Assembly: GCF_009870125.1 (NCBI RefSeq)
Contig: NC_046683.1
Span: forward strand, 17,989,001 to 18,053,000
Source of the DNA: Drosophila pseudoobscura
Taxonomy: Eukaryota; Arthropoda; Insecta; Diptera; Drosophilidae
Reading direction: 5' to 3'
DNA length: 64,000 bases
The notes beneath the pieces were generated by a model. The model saw only the letters and a program-made list of their open reading frames with translations, was not told where the DNA came from and made no database searches. The translations under genes and the position numbers were made by a program. This document shows, piece by piece, positions 34,284 through 46,105 of this stretch (positions are counted from its first letter, which is position 1; every line of letters begins with the position of its first letter).

Positions 34284-35097
34284 ATGGCTGGATCCGCACT
34301 TCGTCGCCTTATGGCGGAATACAAACGTAAGTGGGGCGGATGATGGTGCGTGAGCAGACGCGGGTGCTGGTGCGGGTGTTGGCGTTGATTATGTTGTCGT
34401 TGTTAGATCCGCCAAAGTCCAAATACTGCATAGGCCTGTGCCCTGCGTCTGCTGCAACAATTTTTTAGTTTTGTTTATCAGCTGAATGACACGCTTCTCA
34501 TAGAGTTAACGCTGGACCCACCGGAAGGAATCGTAGCTGGTCCCGTTAGTGAAGACAACTTCTTCGAATGGGAGGCGTTAATTGCGTGAGTACTGGCTCT
34601 AGCCATTGTAGTGCCTTATCATTTATAGTTGTATCCATTATGTGCGCTTTGCAGTGGACCCGAGGGCACTTGCTTCGAGGGAGGCGTATTTCCCGCACGA
34701 CTCGTTTTTCCACCCGACTACCCACTGAGTCCGCCAAAAATGAAATTCACTTGTGATATGTTCCATCCAAACATCTTTGCTGATGGCCGCGTTTGCATAT
34801 CAATATTACATGCGCCCGGCGACGATCCCTTGGGCTACGAGCTGTCGGCCGAGCGGTGGAGTCCAGTCCAAAGCGTGGAAAAGATCTTGCTTAGCGTGGT
34901 CAGCATGCTGGCGGGTGAGTAAAACTTCGTCGGCCCACGAATTGCAGCTGATCTTATGACTGTGGTTCTTACTGTTAGAACCCAACGACGAGAGTGGCGC
35001 CAATGTTGATGCGGCCATAATGTGGCGCGAGCGAAGGGAAGAGTTCAATAGTATCGCTCGACGTCTGGTGCGAAAAACACTCGGATTGGCAACATAA
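34284..35097 (+). CDS. Ubc7: Ubiquitin-conjugating enzyme E2 of the Ubc7/UBE2G2 type
   Basis: Join(34284..34326, 34504..34585, 34655..34914, 34979..35097), all in phase, gives 167 residues, close to UBE2G2 (165). The UBC fold is complete: [20 protein letters not shown] at the N-terminus, the HPN tripeptide (FHPNIFADG), the active-site cysteine in GRVCISIL, and the acidic loop insertion [13 protein letters not shown] that marks the UBE2G/UBE2R class. It transfers ubiquitin, typically K48-linked chains, with ER-resident ligases in ER-associated degradation. Substitutions such as [10 protein letters not shown] for the usual EFGVFPAILS, and INPS-free C-terminal changes, make it somewhat divergent, so a paralogue of Ubc7 is possible. 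AATAAA is at 35249. Confidence 0.9.
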
Positions 35098-36957
35098 ACC
35101 AGAGGTTCGCTCGCTACGAAACTAGATCCATCCTATCCAACAAATCCAACTATGAGCCGGGCGGAAAGTTGTGGGAAAGCCTCTACGATACAACTCTACC
35201 CTCAACCGATGACAACCTTTCACATTAGCAAGATTCAAGAAACATAGCAATAAAATCGGCTGTTAGCTACAAGCGGGCAACAGTTCATCCCGACTTAAGT
35301 ATTGTATACACTATTGATGTTGATATTCGTATTTCGTACACCATCCTTCAATGTCCACCCGATTTAGTGGAGTTGGAATGCATGGTGGATGGTGGTTCGA
35401 GGTTTTGAGCACTATACACATAAATTTACATAAATTGTTTATCGTATCACTCGAAAGCGGTATAAATATGTGTATATTGGGTCCTCTGCACAAGAGTTTG
35501 TCGGACTTTTATTAATATTCACGATATATGCACATACGTTTGTATGTATGTATTATCACGGAATTGTTCTGTGATCGCATTAATGCTGTATATCAGGAAG
35601 AGAATGGAACCTCTTTCCGGCTTGTCCGTTGATGGGAACATAGCCTAAATCTAGTGGGAAAATCTAGTCTGACTTCTAGCCCTGAAGCAAAAGCCTTCTA
35701 GCAAAATCAAGAATAAGCACATTATTTAGTAGCTTCACCCATTTATCTTTGCTACTTTTAATAAAAAAAGAGACATGCGAATAGTCAATTAAAGCAGCAG
35801 TCAAGTTTGATCAATTTTAATATGCATATTTATGTACATAAAAACAAGACACATATGTACATATTTATATAGTGACTTGCAAAGGCCAAGGTAGGTACGT
35901 AAGGCATAGTAGGAAGTCTAAGATTTCGCATTTTTTCCAGAAGTGTTTTGAAAAAAAAAACAAATGTTTTAAGTTGAAATCCTTTACATTTTTGGTTTTA
36001 GTTTTATATGTTAATATATATAAATGTATATATACATATAACACGTTGCTTTAAGTAAGTTTATATATCATTCAGAATAAAATACACTTAGGGAATGAAT
36101 ATTAAGAGATAGACACATGTGTATATGTTTGTACATAGAATGTTATACATATGTATGCACCTAGCAATAACAACTACATACGAGTATACTCCACTGGAAA
36201 TATTTGTTTACCCATTAATAATTTTGGGCGAATTCAACGTGCATATCTGACAGGGATATGTTTCACCATCATGCTCTATAGATAGTTGTGACAGGATATG
36301 TTTGCGACATACTCTGCTAAGATGTTCAACTCAGCAGACGGGACGGTAAAGACGGTAACTGATGTCAGCAAGGGAATGTATGTAAGCTTTGTTTGTATGA
36401 ATTCACTGCTCTTTTCATATTTTGTACGAGTCGAAAAGCCCAGCAGCGGCCGAAGCTGGCTGAATTTACTCTCTCAACCAAGTAGCTTTGGTCAACTGGG
36501 CTTTGTTTTCTAGCACATAGTGGGAGGGCGGGATGGGTTAGAGCAGCACGTGCTTGTTAGTATAATTATCCGCTATGAAATTGACAAACCGGTTCTAATT
36601 CCATGAAACTGCAATATAAATGGCGAAATGAATACAGTAATTCCAAATGGCCAAGCTGCAAGTACACGAACATTATTTGTTGGATTTTCTGTATAATTCT
36701 ATAACAATGTGTGTACATATGTATAACTAAATGCTTGTAGGTATATGTACACGTCCTCTGCGGACATACAGGCACACATATAGGGGTCATTGCGAAAAAC
36801 ATTGAAAAAATATGTACATACATACTATATTAACAGGCAACCAACTAAACAGAATCACAAAATGACAATCATAACAAGAATGGATGCAGTTGATAGGGCA
36901 AAACGAACTCAGGTTGCTATTGGACTAAATAATAGTGACGTCCAGCGCCTCGGCTAG
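35098..36957. other. 1.9-kb intergenic DNA, no gene seen
   Basis: AT-rich with many ACATATGTACATA words and homopolymer A. It should contain the 3' UTRs of Ubc7 and of the minus-strand phosphatase gene. No frame over 90 codons and no repeat family are recognised. Confidence 0.6.
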
Positions 36958-38508
36958 CTAGTCAACATGGTACTCAGTCCGATAAGGCGAACCGCGTCGT
37001 TTCTCAGCCACGAACACGTTGCTGATCCCCGACAGGCTGGTCACACCCCGCGATCCTGTGCTGCGGAAGTAGATGAGCAGGTACTGCTCACCATGCCGTA
37101 GCTCCACGTCGTCGGCAAAGTCGATGCGCACTTGCTCTCCGTTCGTCTCTTGCTGGCGCCGCAGACGCTGGCGATTCCGATGATGGTGGCGGCCACGCCG
37201 ATGCGGGGCAGGCGTATCGAAGTATTCGCGCTCGTTGTTCGAGTCCGATGAAGTTGGCGACTCAGCCTGGTTGACGTACTCATAGGCAGAGTAGTGCGCC
37301 AAGCTGGCATAGTCAACGGGGTATATGCCTATCCAGTCATGGGGACCTTCTTCGAACTCCGCCTGCTTGTGGTACTCCACGGTGTTCTCATCACCAATGC
37401 TCCACAACGAAATAGGGGAGAAACTCACACCTGGGGCACGAACATTTGGATACATCTTGATAGTAAAATCACTTGTGACCGGCTTGTGGTCGCTGATGTT
37501 GTATACTGGGTGGGATTTGTACGAGCACTGTTCGATGGCCAGCTGCATGCCACGTTGACGGTTCGAAGGCTGCACGGCGTACATGATGCGATCCGTCCAG
37601 GCGGGACGACGCTTCAAATCGAACTCGGAGGTGCCTTCCTTGTACTTAAACGTGGGTGGAAATGCAGGCATTCGTTCGTGCATCACTTGGAAAGCTTGCT
37701 GTGTGTGTTCCCGAACATGCAACAGCTGATCCCGCTTTAAAAGAGTCTCGTGCTGGCTTTCATCGCGCAACGCCTCCCTAACCTCTGTTGAAGAGTCGTT
37801 GCCCTGTAGCCGAAAGTTGAGATCACCGAACCAAAAGACATAATCGTGGTCGTATATCTCACGATAGTGTTTCACGTGATAATGGTGATTCTCCAGTATT
37901 TGTTTGTAATCATCGATCCGTTCATCTAGTTGATGGTCGTGGGCAGCCAAGTGGGCCACCACGAAGGCCAGTCCACATCCATACATTGTGAAACGAACAC
38001 TCACCGCGCCCTTGTTACCCCAAATGCCGCCAAAGCCAGTACGCGTGAACTCCGCCTCGATGTCATGCAGGTGCTCCACGTGAGGGCGCCGCACAAACAT
38101 GGTCAGCAGCAGGCCCTGCATCTGCTCTGACTTCACCGACACATAGTTGTAGCTGCGCAGAAGCTCCTTTGCCTTGTGCGTCCACGGATCCTCCTTAAAC
38201 AAGCTTAAAACCTGTTGCTGTGGCTGTGCATTCACCTCCTGCAGTCCAATGGCATATATGTCCGGCAAGTGCTTTTCCGAGATTGCAGCATCGCTTGCAT
38301 CATCCAAGCTGAGCAGTTGGCGCAGTGATATGTTGTCCGGAAAGCGACTGCCTACATTCCAAGTGACCACATAAACGCGATAGGTTCCCAGCTGTTGGCG
38401 TGAATTGCCAGCAGCAGCCGCCTCGACGTCGTTTGTTTTCTCGGCACTGCACTCGGAGCTGCGGTCTTCATTGTGGCTCATTGTGAACAAAGATAGAAAC
38501 CGAACCAA
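36958..38508 (-). CDS. Inositol polyphosphate 5-phosphatase with C-terminal SKICH domain
   Basis: An intronless 516-codon frame. The likelier start is the second ATG at 38481 (MSHNEDRSSECS); the nine upstream residues are hydrophobic and poorly placed. The catalytic 5-phosphatase domain occupies about residues 40-375: TWNVGSR, LQEVNAQP, WGNKGAVSVRF, the metal/phosphate motif VFWFGDLNFRL, RRPAWTDRIMY and SDHKPVTSDF. A SKICH domain follows (APGVSFSPISLWSIGDENTV ... DWIGIYPVDY ... YLLIYFRST), split by a serine/arginine/histidine-rich insert. This order defines the INPP5K/INPP5J group, which removes the 5-phosphate of PI(4,5)P2 and PI(3,4,5)P3 at membranes. The D. melanogaster equivalent may be CG9784 (from memory). 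All catalytic motifs are intact. Confidence 0.9.
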   Translation of the reverse strand: MVRFLSLFTMSHNEDRSSECSAEKTNDVEAAAAGNSRQQLGTYRVYVVTWNVGSRFPDNISLRQLLSLDDASDAAISEKHLPDIYAIGLQEVNAQPQQQVLSLFKEDPWTHKAKELLRSYNYVSVKSEQMQGLLLTMFVRRPHVEHLHDIEAEFTRTGFGGIWGNKGAVSVRFTMYGCGLAFVVAHLAAHDHQLDERIDDYKQILENHHYHVKHYREIYDHDYVFWFGDLNFRLQGNDSSTEVREALRDESQHETLLKRDQLLHVREHTQQAFQVMHERMPAFPPTFKYKEGTSEFDLKRRPAWTDRIMYAVQPSNRQRGMQLAIEQCSYKSHPVYNISDHKPVTSDFTIKMYPNVRAPGVSFSPISLWSIGDENTVEYHKQAEFEEGPHDWIGIYPVDYASLAHYSAYEYVNQAESPTSSDSNNEREYFDTPAPHRRGRHHHRNRQRLRRQQETNGEQVRIDFADDVELRHGEQYLLIYFRSTGSRGVTSLSGISNVFVAEKRRGSPYRTEYHVD

Positions 38509-39074
38509 ATACCTCCACTAAAATTTGTTGGGCGTACTATGCTACCTCTAAGCTGTAAATAGTGGATAATTAATTTGCGTCGCTGCACTATAAAGCCTAC
38601 CACCTGCTGTTATGTGTGCAATCCGATTTCACGTTGAATTGGTTAGATTACAACAAAACAGCTTTTGTGACTTATGTGTTTACGTAGTATTTGTAGCTTA
38701 TTAGTCAATTGTCATGGGTGTGAATATATTTGTTAATAGGAGAAAACGATATATATCGGGGTAGCTTAGCCTTGCCCGTTTTAAAAAATTATGAATAAGA
38801 TTATAACTTTAATATATATTAGCTTTGGACTTGGAGGGCCAATCTAATAGCCTGTTGACACTGGGACTGAGGCAGGTTTTTTTTTACTTTAAGTACAGAT
38901 AAGAGATGATACTCGTATAGAAACCATAAAGAATTCATGTCTTTTTTTCGTCACTAACCATACAGTATATAGATGTGTCAGTTCATACGTCACAAATAAA
39001 CTTTCTGCATACTCTCCGAGGGGTTTTGGTCTACCAGTTTAGCTGTGATCAGCGCTGGACAAACTAGCATATAT

Positions 39075-39158
39075 CTCTCTCGCTCTCACTGCGTGCTTTT
39101 TCCATAGGGCTGTCTCTGTTTTTTTCAGCTAGTCCAGCTTCAAAGTCTAGTGTCATAA
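39075..39158. repeat. Dispersed repeat family R, copy B
   Basis: Matches the CTCTCGCTCTCACTGCGTGC ... TCTAGTGTCATAAGG block of copies A (8441) and C (33801). It lies in the promoter region between the phosphatase and CCT6 genes. Another word shared with copy A, CCCAGCTCAACTGGAA, recurs at about 39341. Confidence 0.6.
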
Positions 39159-39552
39159 GGCCATTACAATGTCACAAATGTCTCAGTTATTTGACTGATA
39201 GCCGGGATATGTCTTTCGAGACGGCTACGAATATTAATTTTGCGTTTTGTCTATCGTGCTATCTCTCTCTTTGCAGAAAAATTTGGAAAATTCGAATGTC
39301 ATAACAGCTTAACAAACTACAATTTCTGCCGCATTGTTGATCCCAGCTCAACTGGAATGCCAACTGGATGGATATACGTATATAGCCGAATACTCTGGGA
39401 GCGTACGCAGAAAATTCGTTTACATATTCTTTATATGAACTGGCACATCTATGTACTGTATGGTAAGTGGTAGCGGCGACTAGTTTAAAAACTATCGCAT
39501 AACATACTTATGAATGAAATCGTTTTTGGGCAAACAATCGGTTCTTGCGTGT

Positions 39553-39562
39553 GGTCATACTG
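39553..39562 (+). promoter_or_regulatory. Motif-1-like element before CCT6
   Basis: GGTCATACTG, one mismatch from the Motif 1 core GGTCACACT(R), about 100 bp upstream of the CCT6 ATG. Confidence 0.4.
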
Positions 39563-39654
39563 TTGTCTGCATTTTCGACTCAGCGTGTTGAAATTAGGAA
39601 ATTTTCAATTAATTGTTCAATTTTTAAACGAAAACTAAATAAACAAATAACATA

Positions 39655-41631
39655 ATGGCTTCGATCAGTTTGCTGAATCCCAAGGCCGAGTTCGCCCGTG
39701 CCGCTCAGGCTCTGTCCATCAACATCAGTGCCGCCAAAGGTCTGCAGGATGTGATGCGCACCAACCTGGGTCCCAAGGGAACAGTAAAAATGTAAGTAAC
39801 TGCCTTTATTACTGTGACATCCTAGCCACCAGAGTTTAAATTCATTAGCGACAGAACACAGTCGAAAAACATGCATTCAGAAACAGATGCCGTGCCCCGT
39901 GATGTTTAAGGTTAGAAACGAACTGCAATAGCGGCATGCGTCATCGTGCCAGCTGACGGTACTGTAGAACCGCAGAACTAGCTTAAAGATTCACGGATTT
40001 CATAGATTATTACTGAAAATAATAAGATAAGAGAAACTAACATTTTGAGTCTAGGTCAAGGCAGGGGACAAAATGTTTCCCTTGCTATTAGCCGGATAGC
40101 GAAACTGTGGAAAGAGGAGTGACGCACGCGCTTAACGTACGCACACTAACAAAAATTTCTCGAATATTCTAGGTTGGTTTCTGGAGCCGGGGATATTAAA
40201 ATAACCAAGGATGGCAATGTCCTGCTTCATGAAATGCAGATCCAGCATCCAACTGCTTCGATGATTGCCAGGGCCAGCACGGCCCAGGATGATTCCACTG
40301 GAGATGGCACCACCACTACAGTGATGCTGATTGGAGAGCTTCTCAAGCAGGCTGATATCTACTTGTCTGAGGGTCTGCATCCGCGCATCATGGCCGAGGG
40401 ATTTGAGAAGGCCCGCGACAAGGCGCTGGAGGTCCTCGACAAGGTCAAAGTGCCCGTGGAAATCAACAAGAAGAATTTAGTGGAGATCGCGAACACCAGT
40501 CTGAAGACCAAAGTGCATCCCGCCCTGGCCGATTTGCTCACTGAGGTGTGTGTGGAAGCTGTTCTGACCATAGCTAACGATAAGAAGCCTGTTGATCTGC
40601 ACATGGTTGAGCTGATGGAAATGCAGCACAAAACTGACACGGACACGCAGCTGGTGCGTGGACTGGTCATGGACCATGGCGCTCGCCATCCGGACATGCC
40701 CAAGCGGTTGGAGAATGTCTACATTCTCACCGCCAATGTCTCCCTGGAGTACGAGAAGGCTGAGGTCAATTCGGGATTCTTCTACAAGACGGCCGAGGAG
40801 CGGGAGGCGTTCGTCCGTGCTGAACGTGAATTTATTGATCAGCGTGTGAAGAAGGTGATTGAACTGAAACGGTCGGTGTGCGATGGCACAGACAAGACTT
40901 TCGTGTTGATCAACCAGAAGGGAATAGATCCTATTTCCTTAGATGCCCTTGCCAAGGAGGGAATTCTGGCTCTTCGTCGCGCCAAACGCCGTAATATGGA
41001 GCGCTTGGCTCTGGCTTGCGGCGGTACCGCCATGAACTCCTTTGACGATCTTCAAGAGGAGCATCTCGGCTACGCTGGTGTAGTTTACGAGCATGTCCTG
41101 GGTGAGAACAAGTACACATTTGTGGAAGACTGCAAAAATCCGCTTTCGGTCACCATTTTGATCAAGGGACCTAATAAGCACACCATTACTCAGATCAAGG
41201 ATGCCATCCGTGATGGCCTGAGAGCCATCAACAACACAATTTCCGACAAAGTTCTAGTACCTGGCGCTGGCGCTTTCGAAGTGCGTGCCTACAACGAGCT
41301 GGTGGCATACAAAGACACCATCAAGGGCAAGGCGCGTCTGGCAGTGCAAGCTTTTGCTGATGCTCTGCTGGTGATACCCAAAACGCTAGCCGTTAACAGT
41401 GGATACGACGCCCAGGACACTATCGTGAAGCTTACCGTCGAGGATCGCTTGCACCCGGACCTAGTTGGGCTCGATCTGGCCACTGGTGAGCCCATGAAGC
41501 CCGTCGATATGGGTGTCTACGACAACTACATCGTCAAAAAGCAGATACTCAACTCCTGCTCCATAATTGCCAGCAATCTGCTGCTCGTCGACGAGGTAAT
41601 GCGTGCGGGCATGACCAGCCTCAAGGGCTAA
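39655..41631 (+). CDS. CCT6: CCT6, zeta subunit of the TRiC/CCT chaperonin
   Basis: Join(39655..39791, 40173..41631), a 381-bp intron splitting the codon in VKM|LVSGAG, gives 531 residues, full length for the family. The group II chaperonin signatures are intact: [20 protein letters not shown], the nucleotide motif [14 protein letters not shown], the apical-domain region and the C-terminal equatorial [10 protein letters not shown] ... [19 protein letters not shown]6 forms one of eight subunits in each ring of the cytosolic complex that folds actin, tubulin and WD40 proteins. The strong codon bias suits high expression. AATAAA is at 41877-41882. It is the last clear host gene before the mobile-element nest. 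Confidence 0.96.
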
Positions 41632-42623
41632 TCCTCTCAGCCGACTCACTCGATTAATCAAGTAAATGCATAACTTATACCCGCGACTAAAACCACAAAA
41701 ACAATTCAGAACTAAACAAAATTGAAATTGTACACTCGCTAGCTATTTTCAAAATGTTTCAGCGATTAAAAGTATTCACATATACACCATCATAATGCAT
41801 TTCTAATTCTTTTATTAAGACTACTGTTTAATTAATACAAACATTGGCTTCAAATTAAAAGCTAATACTATAATTGAATAAAGTTTTTTTGTCATTTTCT
41901 ATTTTGTTTAATGAATAATTAATACAATCCATTGGCTTCAAATTGTTATTATTGTTATATGTATTATGCTAGGTGAATAGCCGTGGGGCCAAGTGGTGGC
42001 CAATTCTGGTCTGGCAGGTGATTGGGGTCGTGATAAATGCTAAGTCGGGTCTGGCGTTAAATTGAGCTAAGTAAAGATGGCCAAGGTAGGGTCTTTCGGC
42101 TCCTAATATATCATAGAAACGATTTTTAAATAAATTTAGCGAGACAACGCCTGTCTCGTGGTAGGTATACATATTTCAGAGGTGGACTTTCTCTGATAAC
42201 ATTTTTATATTTTGTAATTTAACGGTGGAACCGAAAGTTTCTTTTGTTTCGTTTTCGAGCCAAACAATAATAATAAATTGCTAAAATAAAAAACTAACAG
42301 GATTTTGAGCTATAGCTCCTGAGGCCTTGGCTCACCAGGGTTATTGTTTCAGTTTAAATATAAATACAAATGTATTAACTATGAATATTTATAGTGTTGA
42401 TTATATATTGTGTAGGATTTTGTAACTTTCTGGAAATTCCAGAATTTTGTTAGCAATATATTGCATGGGGTCTGTATTATTGAACGTTGTGGATCTCTGT
42501 GCGGCGAGAGGGGGGCGATTGTGAATTATGTGGCGTATGTCTATGCGTGTTTCACGTAGTGAAACAATCGACATGTGTAGGATATGGTTTTGTCTAGGTC
42601 TGTTTATGATAACTTGGTTTTAA
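41632..42623. other. CCT6 3' flank, no gene seen
   Basis: AT-rich flank. A direct repeat of about 30 bp (AATTAATACAA...CATTGGCTTCAAATT) occurs at 41829-41857 and 41919-41943. A minus-strand frame at 41969-42172 is unassigned. The transition to repeats follows at 42624. Confidence 0.5.
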
Positions 42624-42985
42624 TACCCGACACTCAAAATGAGTATTGGGGTATATTAGATTTGTAACGTCCAGAAGGAATCGTTTCCGATCCCATAAAG
42701 TATATATATTCTTGATCAGCATCAATAGCCGAGTCGATTGAGATATGTCTGTCCCTATGAGCGCCTAATGTTCAGAGACTTCTGTGATATGTCTCTGTTG
42801 CCCACAAAGGGCGAAAATCTGTTGCATCCACAATATTGCACATTCGAGAAAACTAAAAACGCACAATCATAGAGAATGACAATATCTATCCGGTTGCTCA
42901 ATCTGATTCCGTTCGGATAATTTTTGTAGCCAAAAGCAACAAATCAATTTGCAGTGGCCCGACGTCACGTCACGTCATTGAAAAA
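42624..42985 (+). mobile_element. DINE-1/INE-1-type element, internally deleted copy
   Basis: Starts ATACCCGACACTCAAAATGA and contains the family landmarks GTAACGTCCAGAAGGAATCG, a TATATATTCTTGATCAGCAT stretch and AGCCGAGTCGATTGAGATAT. Matches are to the copy at 45257. Compared with that copy it lacks about 40 bp in the middle and the far end. DINE-1 elements are non-autonomous Helitron relatives; obscura-group versions are known as SGM/ISY repeats. Confidence 0.8.
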
Positions 42986-43038
42986 AGTAATTCATATTTT
43001 AAAACAAAAACCAAATTAAAATACGTAAAGAAAGCAAA

Positions 43039-43496
43039 ATGGTTGGTAGTCGACATTTGCGAAGATTAGTTAAGAAAGAAAGGGATGAGATAGCTAGAAA
43101 ATTTGAACTTATTGAACGCCAAGGAGTAGAAAAGGAAATTCAGAGAGAAGTAGCAGAGCGTAAGTATATAATTTTTTTGCTTGATGTATGAAATAAGTAT
43201 TGACCCAATTAATATTGTTTTCACAGAACCTGTGCCAGAAGAACAGCCAATATCGCGTAAGTACATGAATTATAATAATATTAATAATAATAATAATAAT
43301 AATAACTATACAAATTTGTATTGCAGATTCGGCAGAGCAACGTATGATGGCTGCATTTTCTAGATTAGAAAAAAAACTTGATGTGCTATCACAAACATTG
43401 GCGGAGGCGGTGGCTCTGCTCAAACTTCAGATTAAAAAAGAGCCAGATCTATCACCCAATGCCATGGAGTTGGAGCATTTCACTCAAAAATTTTAA
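43039..43496 (+). CDS. Small spliced ORF of a DUF4806/CACTA-like element
   Basis: Join(43039..43159, 43227..43256, 43327..43496), with GT-AG introns in constant phase, gives about 106 residues. It starts MVGSRHLRRLVKKERDEIAR and ends with a coiled coil (FSRLEKKLDVLSQTLAEAVA) and KKEPDLSPNAMELEHF. The N-terminus matches that of the broken frame at 46106 (MMSNRHLRRVRKSER). The coiled coil plus short acidic stretch resembles the region preceding DUF4806 in insect transposon-associated proteins, and the counterpart at 49990-50140. It is preceded by a DINE-1 copy. A further possible exon (MKIPNEPAEKVIRKAIQ) is at 43590-43670. It may be a non-autonomous relative's gene or a decayed transposon gene. 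Confidence 0.5.
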
Positions 43497-43670
43497 AGAA
43501 TTTTAAAATGTTCCGGAATGTAGGTTTAAAAATAACTTAAAAAAAAACATGATAATTAATGAATTAATATATCCATATTATTTCAGCGGCGGTGAAGATG
43601 AAAATACCCAACGAGCCCGCAGAAAAAGTGATTCGGAAGGCCATTCAATTCAATTCAAATAATAATTTTT

Positions 43671-45256
43671 AATAAATAAAGCTGTTCCAGTCCCACCTGA
43701 ACGATTGGTGGCCAGGGCTGAGGGCGACGCACCATCTAGAGGAAGTCCAGGGAGGCTCGATGGTGTATGGGGACATCGGGGGGAGCTGGAGCCGTTACTG
43801 GGGATATATGGAAGAGAATAGGATTAGTTATATGTATTAGTAAGGGAAAAAGGGATAAATAGGAGTGAAAATATTAGAAAACGTGGATTGGATTATGGAA
43901 ATCGTGGAGCGTGGACGGAGTAACGTCGAAATTTGAAATTTTGTGCTTAAAACAGAAAGTTTGAAGTGAGTACAGAAAAAGCGGGCGATAAAATAGGTCG
44001 TAATGCAGAAAATTTTACTAACAGCCGGCAAGGAATATAGCCACCAGAACCGGGCCGGAAGATTTCCTGGTCGACTGCAGAGAAGAAGACTGTCCAACGG
44101 GAACCTGAGTGAGATCGTTCCAGTTGCGCGTGTGTGAGCCAAGTAGCGCGGGACGTGTGAAGGGGGAGGGTGAAAGAGGACGATTTAGCTGCCAGGGCGA
44201 TTCTAGCCACACCACACGATCGTTGCATCGCCTTCCAGTGCGTGCCACACGTTTGGTCTCATTCACCAAATAAAAACCCCGAAACCCTATTCACATACAC
44301 GCGCACACGTATACAAGGACCGATATAAATTTAGGGCTGACCGGCCACGGCCAGCGATCGCCCACGTCGTTTGAACTTAAAGAAAAAAAACATAATCCGC
44401 ACTCCAAACACCGTTCCACATTAAATGTTATTTTGTTCCGTGTGTTGTCCTTTATTCAGTATTTAGTATTAGCTTAAATCGTTTAACGTAAAATCTTCGC
44501 CATTGAAAAAAATATGTAAAAACACCAACACCGTTCACGAACCTAAATCTGCGATCAGCTGTTCAGTTCCAGAAGATTAGCCCTGAGTGGGTGACGCGGG
44601 GGTCCCACCCCGCCCCACCACCACGGGTCCACCGTATTTGGTCGAGCGATTTGTGGAAAAATATTGTTTATTGTTTATGTCGCGGGGACCCTTAACAAGA
44701 GCTCTTGGTAGGTTAAGTCTCCGTAGGGGCCCGAGTTAAATTAACTTCCGTAAAACTGGATCCACTCATCTACACATATTCCATTACGTATGGGTGAGGG
44801 TATCCCTGTTGGTTGAACGAAATTTCAGCAGTTATTTCCGTGTTTGCTTTTGTGTCGAACGTTTTGGTGTTTCTTTTTGGTTAGTGATAATTTTGAGTAT
44901 AGCTATTTATTAATGAGAAAGATGAAATTGTCAATTTATAATTATTAAAGCTTGGATATATATTGAAGCATGATGCATTAAATTTAAAATAGAGGGAGGA
45001 CGCGTGGAGTAAGCCATGGATTAGGCCAGCCGTTACCGTTCCAGCAGAGGGTGGCCGAAATGAACGTTGTGTTTGGTCACAGGTAGGGCGGGCGCGCGAA
45101 GTGATAACACCCAAGCTTCACCCACTTGATAGCCGTCTGTTTATGATTTTCTTTGTTGTTGTTAGGCTGTTGTTAGTTTTGATGTCCCGAGAAGTAGTAT
45201 GTCTCCTTTTTTGTCTACATTTGGCGGGCAAGGGGAGCTACCCAGCCCTGAGGTTT
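43671..45256. other. Unassigned repetitive segment with LTR-like features
   Basis: No coding frame is recognised. 44040-44480 is GC-richer, with AATAAAAAC at 44269 and CACCGTTC words at 44410 and 44528. 44580-44860 is GC-rich with purine/pyrimidine asymmetry. These resemble retroelement non-coding ends, treated here only as a possible fossil. Family and limits are not determinable by eye. Confidence 0.35.
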
Positions 45257-45840
45257 TTATACCCGATACTCAAAATGAGTATTGGGGTATATTAGATTTG
45301 TGGTGAAAATGGATGTGTGTAACGTCCAGAAGGAATCGTTTCCGACCGCATAAAGTATATATATTATTGATCAGCATCAATAGCCGAGTCGATTGAGATA
45401 TGTCTGTCTGTCCGTCCCTATGAGCGCCTAGTGTTCAGAGACTTCTGCGATATGTCTCTGTTGCAAGTGTATTTCAAAACATCGCCCCGCCGCTTCCGCC
45501 CCAACAAAGGGCGAAAATCTGTTGCATCCACAATATTGCACATTCGCGAAAAATTAATTCGCAGAATCATAGATAACGACCATATCTATCCGATTGCTGA
45601 ATCTGATTCAGTTCGGATCATTTTTGTAGCCAAAAGCAACAAATTAATTTGCAGTGGCTACGCAGCGCCCGACGTCACGCTCAGACTGATTTTCTGTCTC
45701 TCTCGCACGCACTCTTTGTCGTGTCGTTTAATATTAGCGGCGTCAGCCGGAGGGGAGCCATACTGACTTAGTATCGGGGATAACTGTAGAGTTGCGGTGT
45801 CCGCAGCAACTCACAACGTTCCCCCTCGTTTTTTTTTTAT
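45257..45840 (+). mobile_element. DINE-1/INE-1-type element, longer copy
   Basis: Starts ATACCCGATACTCAAAATGA and keeps the full middle missing from the 42624 copy, including CGCCGCTTCCGCCCC and ACGCTCAGACTGATTTTC. It ends near GCAACTCACAACGTTCCCCC plus a T run. There is no coding capacity. The near-terminal GTATCGGGGATAAC roughly mirrors the starting ATACCCGATAC. Confidence 0.8.
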
Positions 45841-46105
45841 TGCCGTTTATTTTAGTTTTATTTTAATCGTTGCAGGTCAGACACACATCAGTGACCAGTT
45901 CGATCAAACTTGTTTGATCGCGTCCAGTGTGCCTGTCCGAATCTTATTTTTCCACGCCATTCGTGCCGCCATTGTCCATTGTTCGCCCTGAACATGTTGG
46001 GTTCGACAGCACTCACAGCTTCTATAGTACACATTCATACCCTGTATAACCAAATGGACAAGAATTTACACATAGTGAATAAATATATTATATATTTCAA
46101 ATAAA

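Noticed and set aside
39897-39965. Possible box C/D snoRNA in the CCT6 intron (GTGATGT ... CTGA)
   Set aside because: Box C is imperfect and the flanking bases form at most a 2-3 bp stem; no rRNA-complementary guide could be checked.
41969-42172. Minus-strand 67-codon frame resembling a mobile-element coding fragment
   Set aside because: Too short and without a recognisable motif; could not be assigned to any family.
42549-42566. Near-palindrome TTTCACGTAGTGAAA as an operator or element end
   Set aside because: Isolated; no matching partner or flanking duplication was found, and such short palindromes are common in AT-rich DNA.
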